NCBI RefSeq assembly: GCF_030019085.1
Contig: NZ_JASEFJ010000017.1
Coordinates: 1 to 40,382, forward strand
Reading direction: 5' to 3'
Origin: Methanoculleus sp.
GTDB lineage: Archaea > Halobacteriota > Methanomicrobia > Methanomicrobiales > Methanoculleaceae
Length of the DNA: 40,382 nucleotides
The position numbers and the translations under genes were made by a program. Positions 1-8,014 of this stretch are shown one piece after another (the first letter of the stretch is position 1; each line of letters opens with the position of its first letter). The notes below the pieces were generated by a model that was given only the letters and a program-made list of their open reading frames with translations, was not told the origin of the DNA and did no database searches.

Positions 1-54
1 ATCCGCGAGTACATGCCCGCCGGCGAGCGTTCGCTCATCATCCCGGCCCGGTAA
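1..54 (+). CDS. C-terminal end of an unidentified protein (partial)
   Basis: An open frame runs from the first base of the window and ends at a TAA at 52-54. It encodes the last 17 residues of a protein, ending in LIIPAR. The upstream part lies outside the window. Seventeen residues are too few to assign a family. A run of five T at 75-79 lies about 20 bases after the stop and could serve as its transcription terminator. Confidence 0.5.
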   Translation: MREYMPAGERSLIIPAR

Positions 55-383
55 AAACCGAACACCACTACCCCTTTTTATTGCACGTCCTCATAACCCT
101 GCAAACGCAAGTATTCTTGCCGGTCAGCTGGAAAATAGGTGGAGCGAGTGATCGCTCACTCGCCCACGTATTATGATAGTATAAATTAATATCACAAAAT
201 CCGCCTATTCTCAATGATCTCTTCACATCTTTGCCATTCCCGATCCGTGGGCTGAACGGAGGAGGCACCCTCAATTACCAACACCCCATTCCGGGCCGGT
301 CTCCCCATCCCTGTCACCCCTGCAACATCACCTTGACCATCCAGTTACTCTTTTTAAGTTAGCGAGAAGGAGAACTCTGTAGG
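55..383. other. Intergenic region with T-run, hairpin and TATA boxes
   Basis: I see no convincing gene here. From left to right it holds a T5 run (75-79), a strong hairpin (139-167), an AT-rich stretch with the TATA-like AGTATAAATT near 178-187, and a second TATA-like CTTTTTAAG at about 350-358. The last sits about 27 bases upstream of the polymerase IV start codon and is probably its promoter. Small reading frames on either strand lack a ribosome site and recognisable content. Confidence 0.5.
139..167. repeat. Strong inverted repeat (hairpin)
   Basis: GCGAGTGA (144-151) and TCACTCGC (156-163) form a perfect 8-bp stem around the loop TCGC. GTGG (139-142) and CCAC (164-167) extend it across a single bulged A. 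No T-run follows on the plus strand, so it is not a typical archaeal terminator in that direction. It could be an RNA structure or a protein-binding site. Confidence 0.5.
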
Positions 384-1469
384 ATGACAACCGCCGGAAG
401 CAGGATCGTGCTGCACGTAGACATGGACAGTTTCTTTGCTTCCATCGAGGTCCTCCGCAACCCATCGCTTGCCGGGCGCCCGGTGATCGTGGGCGCCGAC
501 CCGAAAGGAGGGGGCGGTCGGGGGGTCGTGAGCACGTGTTCGTATGAAGCCCGGCACTACGGGGTGCATTCCGGGATGCCCATCTCCCGGGCTTATGACC
601 TCTGTCCCCACGGGGTCTACCTCCCGGTGGATCGGTCGCTCTATCTCCAGGTCTCAGAGAGTATCATGGCGATCCTCTCCCGGCACAGCAGGCTGTTTGA
701 GCAGGTGAGCATAGACGAGGCCTACCTCGATCTAAGCAATACCGGGGATTTCACAACGGCAGGATCGATTGCTGCCTCAATCAAGCAAGAGATCCGCGAG
801 GAGACGGGGCTTACCTGTTCGGTAGGGGTCGCACCGGGAAAGACCGTGGCAAAGATCGCTTCCGACTACTGTAAACCCGACGGGTTGATGGTCGTCCGCC
901 CGGAGGAGGTCAAGGCGTTCCTGGCCCCCCTCCCCGTGGAGAAGATCCCGGGGATCGGAAGACGAAACGGCGAAGAACTCCGGCGAATGGGTATCCTGAC
1001 CATCGGCGATCTCGCACGAAGAGATATCCAGGAGATTGTCGCACACCTTGGAAGACCCGGCATCCGGGTGTACCACCTCGCCACTGGTATCGACGGTGCG
1101 GAGGTGCAGTGCAGGGAGGGACGAAAATCCATCTCGCGGGAGAGGACTTTTGATATGGATATCTCCGATCCGTCGGTGATCGCGGAGACCTTGGCCGGGC
1201 TTACGGAGAGTGTTGCAGAGACGCTTCGCACCGCGGGTCTCCGGTGTCGGACGATCACGGTCAAGGTTAGGTACAGCGGGTTCCAGACGTATACCCGATC
1301 GAGGACGCTGGAACGGTTCACCGCAGACCCGGGCGTGATCCAGAGAGCAGTCTCTGAACTCATCCAGCCGTTCCTGAACGGCACAGACGTCCGGCTTCTC
1401 GGGATCCGGATCTCAAACCTGGAAGGCGGGCGTACCCGTCAGGCCTCGATCGAAGAGTTCTGCGCTTGA
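384..1469 (+). CDS. dinB: DNA polymerase IV (Y-family translesion polymerase)
   Basis: Y-family polymerase that copies past damaged bases with low fidelity. The 361-residue length is normal for archaeal Dpo4/DinB. The N-terminal catalytic motif HVDMDSFFASIE holds D13 and a steric-gate F18. The second catalytic motif SIDEAYLDLS holds D111 and E112. The thumb HhH region contains VEKIPGIGRR near residue 190, and a little-finger domain follows. The last residues, QASIEEFCA, look like a weak PCNA-interacting (PIP) box with one aromatic instead of two. The ATG at 384 follows the purine-rich AGAAGGAGAAC, and a TATA-like CTTTTTAAG lies about 27 bases upstream. The next gene, an HNH nuclease, is in the same direction 83 bases away but has its own TATA-like element. 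Confidence 0.95.
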   Translation: MTTAGSRIVLHVDMDSFFASIEVLRNPSLAGRPVIVGADPKGGGGRGVVSTCSYEARHYGVHSGMPISRAYDLCPHGVYLPVDRSLYLQVSESIMAILSRHSRLFEQVSIDEAYLDLSNTGDFTTAGSIAASIKQEIREETGLTCSVGVAPGKTVAKIASDYCKPDGLMVVRPEEVKAFLAPLPVEKIPGIGRRNGEELRRMGILTIGDLARRDIQEIVAHLGRPGIRVYHLATGIDGAEVQCREGRKSISRERTFDMDISDPSVIAETLAGLTESVAETLRTAGLRCRTITVKVRYSGFQTYTRSRTLERFTADPGVIQRAVSELIQPFLNGTDVRLLGIRISNLEGGRTRQASIEEFCA

Positions 1470-1552
1470 GACTCCGGTCGCCCTGCCGGTCGGCGGGTTG
1501 TGGGGGGTGAAAACCAGTTTTTATCACACGCCACAGACAAAACCTCCTGATC

Positions 1553-1984
1553 GTGAGCCACACACTTCAGGTGAGCCTTGACGCCTTCGACCGTTCGGGG
1601 TCTCCCCTCTGCGGCGATCGCCCCGACCAGAACGGGTTTTACCGACTCTGTCTCCAGTGCCCTTTCGCTGTAAGAGGCGATGGCCGGGTCTACTGCGAGA
1701 GGTTTGAGACCCCCATCCGGGCACGAGAGAAGTATGCCCTTCGGGCGTGGAAGAAGACACGCAGGAGGGTTCTTGAACGTGACAGAGGGCGCTGTGCTAT
1801 CTGCGGCGCTGGACAGGATCTCCACATCCACCACCTCGATCACGATACTTCAAACGATGAGATGGCCAACCTCATAACGCTCTGTGAGATCTGTCATGCC
1901 AGGGTGCACACCGATCTCCGTCATGAGGGTGGGGAAGAGAGGGTGGCAAGGGTTCTGCTGGCTGCGAGAGAACGGGCGCGGTGA
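1553..1984 (+). CDS. HNH endonuclease family protein
   Basis: A 143-residue protein with a C-terminal HNH nuclease domain. The zinc ligands are CAIC (C81, C84) and CEIC (C111, C114). Between them lie HIHHLDHD (residues 91-98), which carries the metal/catalytic histidines, and a conserved N at about 106 before the last CxxCH. The N-terminal half has four further cysteines (C20, C33, C36, C48) that may form a second metal site. The start is a GTG at 1553. The T-rich TTTTTATC at 1519-1526 sits about 30 bases upstream, so a leaderless or very short-leader transcript is likely. Its substrate is unknown. Similar stand-alone HNH proteins occur in phage and restriction contexts, but nothing here ties it to either. 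Confidence 0.8.
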   Translation: MSHTLQVSLDAFDRSGSPLCGDRPDQNGFYRLCLQCPFAVRGDGRVYCERFETPIRAREKYALRAWKKTRRRVLERDRGRCAICGAGQDLHIHHLDHDTSNDEMANLITLCEICHARVHTDLRHEGGEERVARVLLAARERAR

Positions 1985-2002
1985 TAGAACCCGCGAGCGT
2001 TC

Positions 2003-3217
2003 TCACCAGACGGCGGTGTGGAGATCCTCATCACGCCGAAACCCTTGAAAAGAGCGATGCCCATGGACAGTTTCGATGACAGGGCGGCGCACCACCCTGG
2101 CAAGAAACCGGAGCAGGATAGCAGGCGTCCCGCCGTTGAGGTGGCTGTAGAGGAAGTCCCGGACCCTCATCTCCGCCTCCAGTTCACGAATGAGACGACG
2201 GTTCAGGAGGGAGGTGTATGTCGCGGCAAGCGGCGCGCCCGAGGTGAGGTGTCGGTCTATTGCATGAGCGGCGAGTTCTGCCGTTCGGTGGGCATAAAAG
2301 ATCCCCTCGCCGAGGATGGGGCTTGTGAAACCGCCTGCATCCCCGACCAGAACCGTCCCTTCATGGGCCGGAGATGGGATGTAATTGCCAAACGACAGTA
2401 GGCGTCCTGCAGGCTTTCGGTCTGAAAACGCTGCAAACCCAATTTTCACAAGGAGTTCTCGAAAACGGTCGGGAAGTCCCTTCCGGTTCGCCTCAAACAA
2501 ACCACCGATACCCACGATGACTGCATCAGTGTTCGGGAAGACCCAGCCGTAACCCATCGGGCAGGCGCCGAGGAAAACATGGGGTATCCCAATCTCGGCG
2601 TCCAGACGGATCGCCGCTTCCCTGTTCAGGTGTACCCCCGCCTCCCTCCGGTCGATCTTAATCTCCAGCGCCAGGCCAAGGTTCTTGCGCCACCGCTGTG
2701 GGTCAACAACACCCTTCGGGAGAGAGCGCCGGACGCGGCTGTGGACCCCGTCAGCCCCGATGATAACACTGGCAGAGTAACGCTCCCCGCCCGCGGTGGT
2801 TACCGTCCGCTGAACGTGGTTGACCGCGGTCACCTCCATGCCTTCAAGGACCTCCGCCCCGGCCCACCGCGCCATCCGGGCAAGGCAGGCATCGTAGCGC
2901 TCCCGTCGAGTGAAGTAGAACGGTTCTGCCAGGTCTTCGGCGAGGAGGCGGCGATCACCGATGTAAAGGGCATACCCCTTCCCGGTGAAATCGAGCAAAC
3001 CCTCTCGCCGCATAGCGTCGAGCGGCAGGGAAAAAACCCTGTCAAGGAACCGGACTGACTTCTGGGTCAGGCAACCACCGCAGACCTTCTCACGTGGGTA
3101 CACCGCCCGTTCAAATAGCCCCACGCGGTGGCCGGCTTTTGCAAGCAGGAACGCAGCGGTGCTGCCGGCGGGTCCTCCTCCAACAATTATGACATCATAA
3201 TCCGGCTGACTCCGCAT
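2003..3217 (-). CDS. Geranylgeranyl reductase family FAD-dependent oxidoreductase
   Basis: A 404-residue flavoprotein of the geranylgeranyl reductase family, whose archaeal members saturate isoprenoid chains of membrane ether lipids or related prenyl compounds. The N-terminal dinucleotide-binding motif is VGGGPAGSTAA (about residues 12-22), followed by the KVCGGCLT segment near 45-52. The family signature YGWVFP lies near 225, and a second FAD motif, VLVGDAGGF, near 295. The exact substrate cannot be told from sequence, and methanogens usually have several paralogs. The ATG at 3217 is preceded by AAAGGTGA, and a TTTAAA box near 3247-3252 fits a separate promoter with a very short leader. If the frameshift in the upstream ablB is repaired, its 3' end overlaps this gene by 31 bases. 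Confidence 0.85.
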   Translation of the reverse strand: MRSQPDYDVIIVGGGPAGSTAAFLLAKAGHRVGLFERAVYPREKVCGGCLTQKSVRFLDRVFSLPLDAMRREGLLDFTGKGYALYIGDRRLLAEDLAEPFYFTRRERYDACLARMARWAGAEVLEGMEVTAVNHVQRTVTTAGGERYSASVIIGADGVHSRVRRSLPKGVVDPQRWRKNLGLALEIKIDRREAGVHLNREAAIRLDAEIGIPHVFLGACPMGYGWVFPNTDAVIVGIGGLFEANRKGLPDRFRELLVKIGFAAFSDRKPAGRLLSFGNYIPSPAHEGTVLVGDAGGFTSPILGEGIFYAHRTAELAAHAIDRHLTSGAPLAATYTSLLNRRLIRELEAEMRVRDFLYSHLNGGTPAILLRFLARVVRRPVIETVHGHRSFQGFRRDEDLHTAVW

Positions 3218-4264
3218 TCACCTTTCACTCTTGTGAATGGTACGCCTTTAAACAGGATATTGTTTCCCGGGCAAACCACCGGCCCGGATCTATCCATAAC
3301 ACCAATAGACTTCCACCAGACGTTCATATCTTCAAGGGATCCGCATATGTTGACGCACTCAGGAAGCACCCCTGCAAAGGCGTATCCAGCCCTGGAAAAC
3401 ATGATGTTGGCCGGGCATGAATCTGCCCGGGCGATGGCAAACACCGTCTTTATCCCCCTCGATCGGACATAACCTTCCCATAACCCGGAGGAGAGAGGCT
3501 GCAAACCCATGCCCACGGTAGTCGGGCAAAGTCGCAAAACCCGTCATCTCAGCAAACTCTACAGGGGTGTCAACTTCAGCTGCAGCGACCGCGACCATGC
3601 GACCGCCTGGCCCAACCATACCAAAACACCACAGATTCTCCTGCATCTTCTGCGCAAGGTAACCGGGTTCATCGACGGGGACAGGGTAGGTCCCAAAGAC
3701 CCTCCTGTAGATCGATGCAACTGCCGGGGCGTCCGCCACCGTGGCACGGACCACGGTGAAACCCGGTTCAAGCGCCGGACCCGCCGCAACCCGCTCTCCG
3801 GCTTTAGCCATGGCAACCGCAAGGACTTCGTCGTTCCCGCTCCTCTCGCTACCAGACGTGAGACGGTGGTGCACCACGTAGTAGCCATCCACCTCCCCGC
3901 GAAATAGACCCGGGATCCGCACCAGCGGCATGTAGCCGCCTGATAAAAACTGATCGAGGGCGGTGGCCGGTATCCTTGCAAATATATGGGAATACCCCCG
4001 CTCTTCTGCAAACGCCCAAAGCCTGCCGGTGACCTCAGGGAGGTCCGCCGGGTCCAGATGGTACAGAAAGGCACGGTCGTTGTGCGGACCGTGGTGGACC
4101 AGGCTGCGCCCGAGCGCTGTAACGGCATCATCACAGGCGCCAGCGCGTGGAGGATACCTCTGAATTGATTGTCGCCTGGACTTCTCTCCTGTACTCCGCG
4201 TCAAGGCGGTTTTTGCATCGGAAGAACGCATTTGATTCTTCTGATCCTGTCGAGAACCGGACAT
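3187..4264 (-). pseudogene. ablB: Beta-lysine N-acetyltransferase, frameshifted
   Basis: AblB is a GNAT enzyme that makes the osmolyte N-epsilon-acetyl-beta-lysine from beta-lysine in methanogens. The 4264-frame carries the family N-terminus (HHGPHNDRAFLYHL), the central IPGLFRG region and the GNAT acetyl-CoA loop LPDYRGHGFAASLLR, then turns to nonsense and stops at 3359. The matching C-terminus (GIKTVFAIARA, then NICGSLEDMNVWWK) is in the next frame and ends at 3187. Removing one base from the CCC run at 3477-3479 joins the two frames. The tail past MNVWWK looks about 35 residues longer than I expect for the family. No lysine 2,3-aminomutase (ablA) lies beside it, although the two usually form an operon. 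It may be a real pseudogene or a sequencing error. Confidence 0.8.
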
Positions 4265-4397
4265 GCTCTTCCATAAAATATATATTTATCTTAATATATA
4301 ACAAGCCCGGATATTTTGCTCCCTGACGACAGCGACCAATAAACACTTTCACCCCGCACGCGACAGACTCTTTTACCTGTGGACCCATGATCCAATC
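4265..4397. promoter_or_regulatory. Divergent promoter region between ablB and the radical SAM gene
   Basis: A very AT-rich block at about 4272-4303 holds overlapping TATA-like stretches readable on both strands. On the minus strand it lies 10-35 bases upstream of the ablB ATG (4264). On the plus strand CTTTTACC at about 4369-4376 lies 25 bases upstream of the ATG at 4398, which suits a leaderless mRNA for the radical SAM gene. Confidence 0.45.
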
Positions 4398-5483
4398 ATG
4401 TCCGTTGCGGAGCAGAAACTCTCCAGCCTCACTGCCGCCGGCCAGTTTGACATCTGCGCACCCGGCGAATGCATCCAGGTCCTCTCTACGGCGACGCACA
4501 TAACCTACAACCGCCGGGCGGGCGGATGCGGCCGGATGCTCAAGGTGCTTCTCAACGGTTATTGCTCCTACGACTGCGCCTACTGTTCCATCAGACTCCA
4601 GCGTGAACGACTGGGGTTCTCACCGCCTGAGTTCGCCGACGCCTTCCTTCGCCTCTGGCAGGAAGACCTTGTCGGGGGACTCTTCCTCAGTTCCGGTATC
4701 CCGCACGACGTCGACCTTGTGATGCACGACCTGGTGGAGACGGGGGAGATCCTGCGGCGCAGGGGCTACGACGGTTACCTCCATCTCAAGATCCTCCCCG
4801 GCGCAACACGGGCGGATATCCATGACGCCGCCAGGGTGGCAGATCGCATCAGCATCAACCTGGAGACCACATCCTCAGACCGCCTGGGTTGCATAGCCGG
4901 GGTGAAGGATTACCAGCAGGATATCCTGAAACGACAGGCGTGGGTGGCGGAGGAGAAGCCCGGTGGGCACACAACGCAGCTCGTCATCGGGGCGGCGGAC
5001 GAGACAGATGCGGAGATCCTCTCCTGTCTCGCCGGGCAGTACCGCAGGGTCAGGCCGGCCAGGGTCTACTTCTCGGCGTTCCGCTCCCTGCCAGGAACAC
5101 CACTCGCAAAGCACCCCGACACGCCGGCATGGAGGGCACAACGGTGCTACCAGGCCGACTACCTCCTCAGGGATTACGGTTTTACGGTCGACGAACTCCG
5201 GGCGGCTCTCGATGAGAGAGGGTTCTTCGAAAACCGTGACCCAAAACAGGTCCTTGCAGCCGACAAAGCCCCCTTGAACATAAACACCGCAGGTAGATGG
5301 GACCTCCTTCGCGTCCCCGGGATAGGACCGAAGGCCGCGGACAGAATCATCACACTCCGCAAAGAGCGGCCTTTCACCGGCCCGGCCGACCTTGAGCGTG
5401 CCGGAATCAGGGGTAAGGTCGCCGCACGCCACCTCACCTTCGGCAACCGGAAGGAAACCATCCAGACGAAACTGGTTCTGTGA
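4398..5483 (+). CDS. Putative DNA modification/repair radical SAM protein with C-terminal HhH
   Basis: A 361-residue protein with the radical SAM cluster motif CSYDCAYC (C56, C60, C63) and a C-terminal helix-hairpin-helix DNA-binding segment around LRVPGIGPKAADRI (about residues 304-317). The N-terminus KLSSLTAAGQFDIC and this domain order match the family annotated as putative DNA modification/repair radical SAM protein (TIGR03916 as I recall it). That family is usually paired with a uracil-DNA-glycosylase-like partner; no partner gene is adjacent here. The reaction is not known to me. The HhH points to DNA or a nucleic-acid-bound substrate. Flanking genes are on the opposite strand, so it is probably monocistronic. 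Its length is slightly below the roughly 400 residues I associate with bacterial members. Confidence 0.75.
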   Translation: MSVAEQKLSSLTAAGQFDICAPGECIQVLSTATHITYNRRAGGCGRMLKVLLNGYCSYDCAYCSIRLQRERLGFSPPEFADAFLRLWQEDLVGGLFLSSGIPHDVDLVMHDLVETGEILRRRGYDGYLHLKILPGATRADIHDAARVADRISINLETTSSDRLGCIAGVKDYQQDILKRQAWVAEEKPGGHTTQLVIGAADETDAEILSCLAGQYRRVRPARVYFSAFRSLPGTPLAKHPDTPAWRAQRCYQADYLLRDYGFTVDELRAALDERGFFENRDPKQVLAADKAPLNINTAGRWDLLRVPGIGPKAADRIITLRKERPFTGPADLERAGIRGKVAARHLTFGNRKETIQTKLVL

Positions 5484-5545
5484 GGGTATCGCGGACGCTC
5501 GCGGATGGGTGGTGTAGAAGTGGCTGAACGGTTGCCGGGATGACC

Positions 5546-6853
5546 TTACACCCCGGCATAGCGGAGGATGAGTTCGGTTGCCGCCCGGATATCCCCTCCT
5601 TGATTCCTCACCTCGGCAAGGTAAGCGTTGTAAACCTCATCAGTAATGAGCCGGATCTGGGGGCGGAAGAGGTCAGCGTGCATCATCAGGTCGAAACACC
5701 GGGCCTCGCTCTCGGTCAGACCGAGCGCCCGGTACTCCCCAACATGTGGCATAAAAGCCGGGTTCTTATCGCGGGGCGTCCTTACCACGAGATCGGCAAG
5801 CGGCGTTCCAGGTATGGGCTCGGCAGCGCTCACAAAGACATCGTCGAGCAGGAGGGTGGCGATCAGATCCTTTGTCGCCTGGTAGTCCCGTTCGGTCTCA
5901 CCCGGATACCCGACAATGAAACTCCCGGCAACATGGAGCCCATATCCCCGGCACCGCTCCACCGCCTCCACAACCTGGCTGACCGTCACACCTTTGCCCA
6001 TCATCCGGAGCACCCGGTCGCTCCCCGACTCGATCCCGAAGAAGATCCAGCCGATTGTGTAGCGCTTTATGGCGTCAAGTATCTCGTCGGTGATACAGTC
6101 CACCCTGATATCCGGGGCGGAGATATTTTTAGGCCCCATCACCTCTGCCATTCCGCGCAGGAGGGCGATAAAGGCGTCAGGGTTCATCTCCCCATTGCTC
6201 GAACCGTAGAGCGACCCCGTCCCACCGGATATAGAAAGCCGTTTTGCGCCGTGGGCTGCAAAAGCCTTCACCTCCTCGACGATACTCTCGATCGATCGGC
6301 TCCTGACCCTCCTCCCGAAGAATCGGGGCACCTGACAGAATGTGCACCCGCCGATACACCCCCGGTGGGTCTCGATGTAGGCGCTCGCCCCCCTGATACT
6401 CTGGCTCCCTATATCGTCCGGGATCAGGGGTAGAGGGCGCTCTATCGGTGCAGGGGGGGCGGGAGGCGTCACCACGGTTCTGCCGCCATCAATGAACGCG
6501 ATTCCCGGGAGATCTGGCGAGACCCCCTCCTCGACCAGGCGGACCACCGTCTCCTCACCCTCGCCCACGACAACCGCATCGGGGGCAAGCTCACCGAGCA
6601 CCATCTCCGGCGCGGCCGAGACTGGGCCCCCCACGTAGACCCGCCCGCCACGCTCGCGGTGTGCCCGGATCAGGTTCCTGATCGCAGGATCAAGGAGGTG
6701 CTGGGTTGAGAAGAGGCTAATCAGCAGGATCGAACTCGCAGGGACATCAGGCGTCCGGGTGAGGGTCACCCGATGACCTGCGTCACGAAGAACGCCGCCG
6801 ATCAGCATGGCGCCGTAAGTGTAGATACCGGGGGATAGGATCGTGATCTCCAT
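5546..6853 (-). CDS. B12-binding domain / radical SAM protein
   Basis: A 435-residue protein counted from the ATG at 6853. The N-terminal 110 residues form a cobalamin-binding-like Rossmann domain (begins MEITILSPGIYTYGAM; VVVGEGEETVVRL near 94-107). The radical SAM motif CIGGCTFC follows at C166, C170 and C173, with the glycine-rich SISGGTGSL near residue 213 and the SAM-binding region GIESGSDRVLRMMGKG. Archaeal members of this class are annotated as methyltransferase-like, but the substrate is unknown. An upstream in-frame start at 6919 exists, but TTTTGTATAC near 6874-6884 lies about 25 bases before 6853. That supports the shorter protein on a leaderless transcript. It lies 87 bases downstream of an ABC permease and appears to be transcribed separately. 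Confidence 0.8.
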   Translation of the reverse strand: MEITILSPGIYTYGAMLIGGVLRDAGHRVTLTRTPDVPASSILLISLFSTQHLLDPAIRNLIRAHRERGGRVYVGGPVSAAPEMVLGELAPDAVVVGEGEETVVRLVEEGVSPDLPGIAFIDGGRTVVTPPAPPAPIERPLPLIPDDIGSQSIRGASAYIETHRGCIGGCTFCQVPRFFGRRVRSRSIESIVEEVKAFAAHGAKRLSISGGTGSLYGSSNGEMNPDAFIALLRGMAEVMGPKNISAPDIRVDCITDEILDAIKRYTIGWIFFGIESGSDRVLRMMGKGVTVSQVVEAVERCRGYGLHVAGSFIVGYPGETERDYQATKDLIATLLLDDVFVSAAEPIPGTPLADLVVRTPRDKNPAFMPHVGEYRALGLTESEARCFDLMMHADLFRPQIRLITDEVYNAYLAEVRNQGGDIRAATELILRYAGV

Positions 6854-6940
6854 GATCCAGTTATTGCCCCGACTGTATACAAAAGGTAGGGGTAGAGGCT
6901 GCCGTCTCACGCGGTGCAACCGAGTCGATAACCCGCTCCC

Positions 6941-8014
6941 TCAGGGACTCTTCTCCCCTACCCGGCGGGCGTAGACAGTGATCGCCCACCCCAGAAGCGC
7001 CGTTGCAGCAGCGACCAGCGCCAGAACCAGCCAGTGGGTGGGGCCGATGGAGTCCACCGCCAGCCTTACGATGAGGTTTAAGGGGTTGTAGGGGACTGCC
7101 ATGACAAATAGGAATACCACTACAAGCGCCGTCGAGAATATGAACTGGGCACTCGTCCTCTCACGGTAATGGAGCGCGACAAGCGCCCCGAGCAGTATGA
7201 GGACTAGACCCGACGTCGAGACGTGGAGGAGGATCGCCATGACGTTATTCACAGGGATACCGTTCAGCCAGAGGAGGATGAGCCAGGCGCCCGCCTGGAG
7301 AGGAACCAGAACCTCGCAGGCGGCAATCTTTCCCCAGATCACCTCCGTGAACGTGATCGGTGTCGAGAGCAGCGTCTCAAGCGTCTGGCGCTGGTACTCC
7401 TCCGTGATCAGGTCGATGATCAGGGCCGCCGATACGATCGCCGGAAGGAAGACGAGCAGCGGGATGAGGAGACCGTAGACGAACTCAAAGAAGCTCTCGC
7501 CACCCCCCGAGTCAGGGAAGTTCAACTCCACTGGCGAGTAGATCAACCGATCTGCCCGGATCTCACGGAGCTGTTCTTCATAGTCCTGAAGAACCTCTTT
7601 TATCTTGACGTTGACCACACCCGACTGCAGGTCGTTCTGGATGAGATAAAGCGTCACCGTGACCGGGTCTTCAGCGTCTGGAGGTGTGTCCGGGACGTAG
7701 ACCACGGCAGAGACCATCCGCTCGCGCAACGCCGCAAGCGCCTCACCGAGATCCATCCTGTAAAGGATGAGATCGTCTCGTTTTGCAAACTGATCGATCA
7801 GCGGTGATTCCGCCCCGGCGTAACCGACTCTGTAGGTGACCGTCGAGTAGCCCTCGATCGATTCCGGGTCGTACATCGCGGTGAGTCCAACCATCAAGAA
7901 CGAGGAGAACATCGCGATAAAGACCTGGAGGAGGATCGCAAAGACGATCGTCTTCTCCGATGAGAGCCCGGCGATCTCTTTCTTCGCGATCAGATTGATA
8001 TGGCGCCTGTTCAA
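6941..8014 (-). CDS. ABC-2 type transporter permease
   Basis: A 357-residue membrane protein of the ABC-2/NatB exporter type. One membrane helix lies near the N-terminus (about residues 24-45, after IAKKEIAGLSSEKTI). A large extracytoplasmic domain of about 130 residues follows, then a cluster of five or six helices from about residue 175 to the end. The segment EEYQRQTLETLLSTPIT near 208-224 is typical of the coupling region of these permeases. It overlaps the second permease (8011-9816) by 4 bases, and the two probably form a heterodimer powered by the divergent ATPase at 9897. The exported substrate cannot be told from the sequence. Confidence 0.85.
   Translation of the reverse strand: MNRRHINLIAKKEIAGLSSEKTIVFAILLQVFIAMFSSFLMVGLTAMYDPESIEGYSTVTYRVGYAGAESPLIDQFAKRDDLILYRMDLGEALAALRERMVSAVVYVPDTPPDAEDPVTVTLYLIQNDLQSGVVNVKIKEVLQDYEEQLREIRADRLIYSPVELNFPDSGGGESFFEFVYGLLIPLLVFLPAIVSAALIIDLITEEYQRQTLETLLSTPITFTEVIWGKIAACEVLVPLQAGAWLILLWLNGIPVNNVMAILLHVSTSGLVLILLGALVALHYRERTSAQFIFSTALVVVFLFVMAVPYNPLNLIVRLAVDSIGPTHWLVLALVAAATALLGWAITVYARRVGEKSP

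Noticed and set aside
1553-1984. Homing endonuclease or restriction island around the HNH gene
   Set aside because: No methyltransferase, intron or intein features lie beside it; the neighbours are ordinary chromosomal genes.
5540-6433. Plus-strand reading frame of 297 codons opposite the B12-binding radical SAM gene
   Set aside because: The opposite strand has clear CxxxCxxC and cobalamin-domain motifs; the antisense frame has no recognisable domain or ribosome site.
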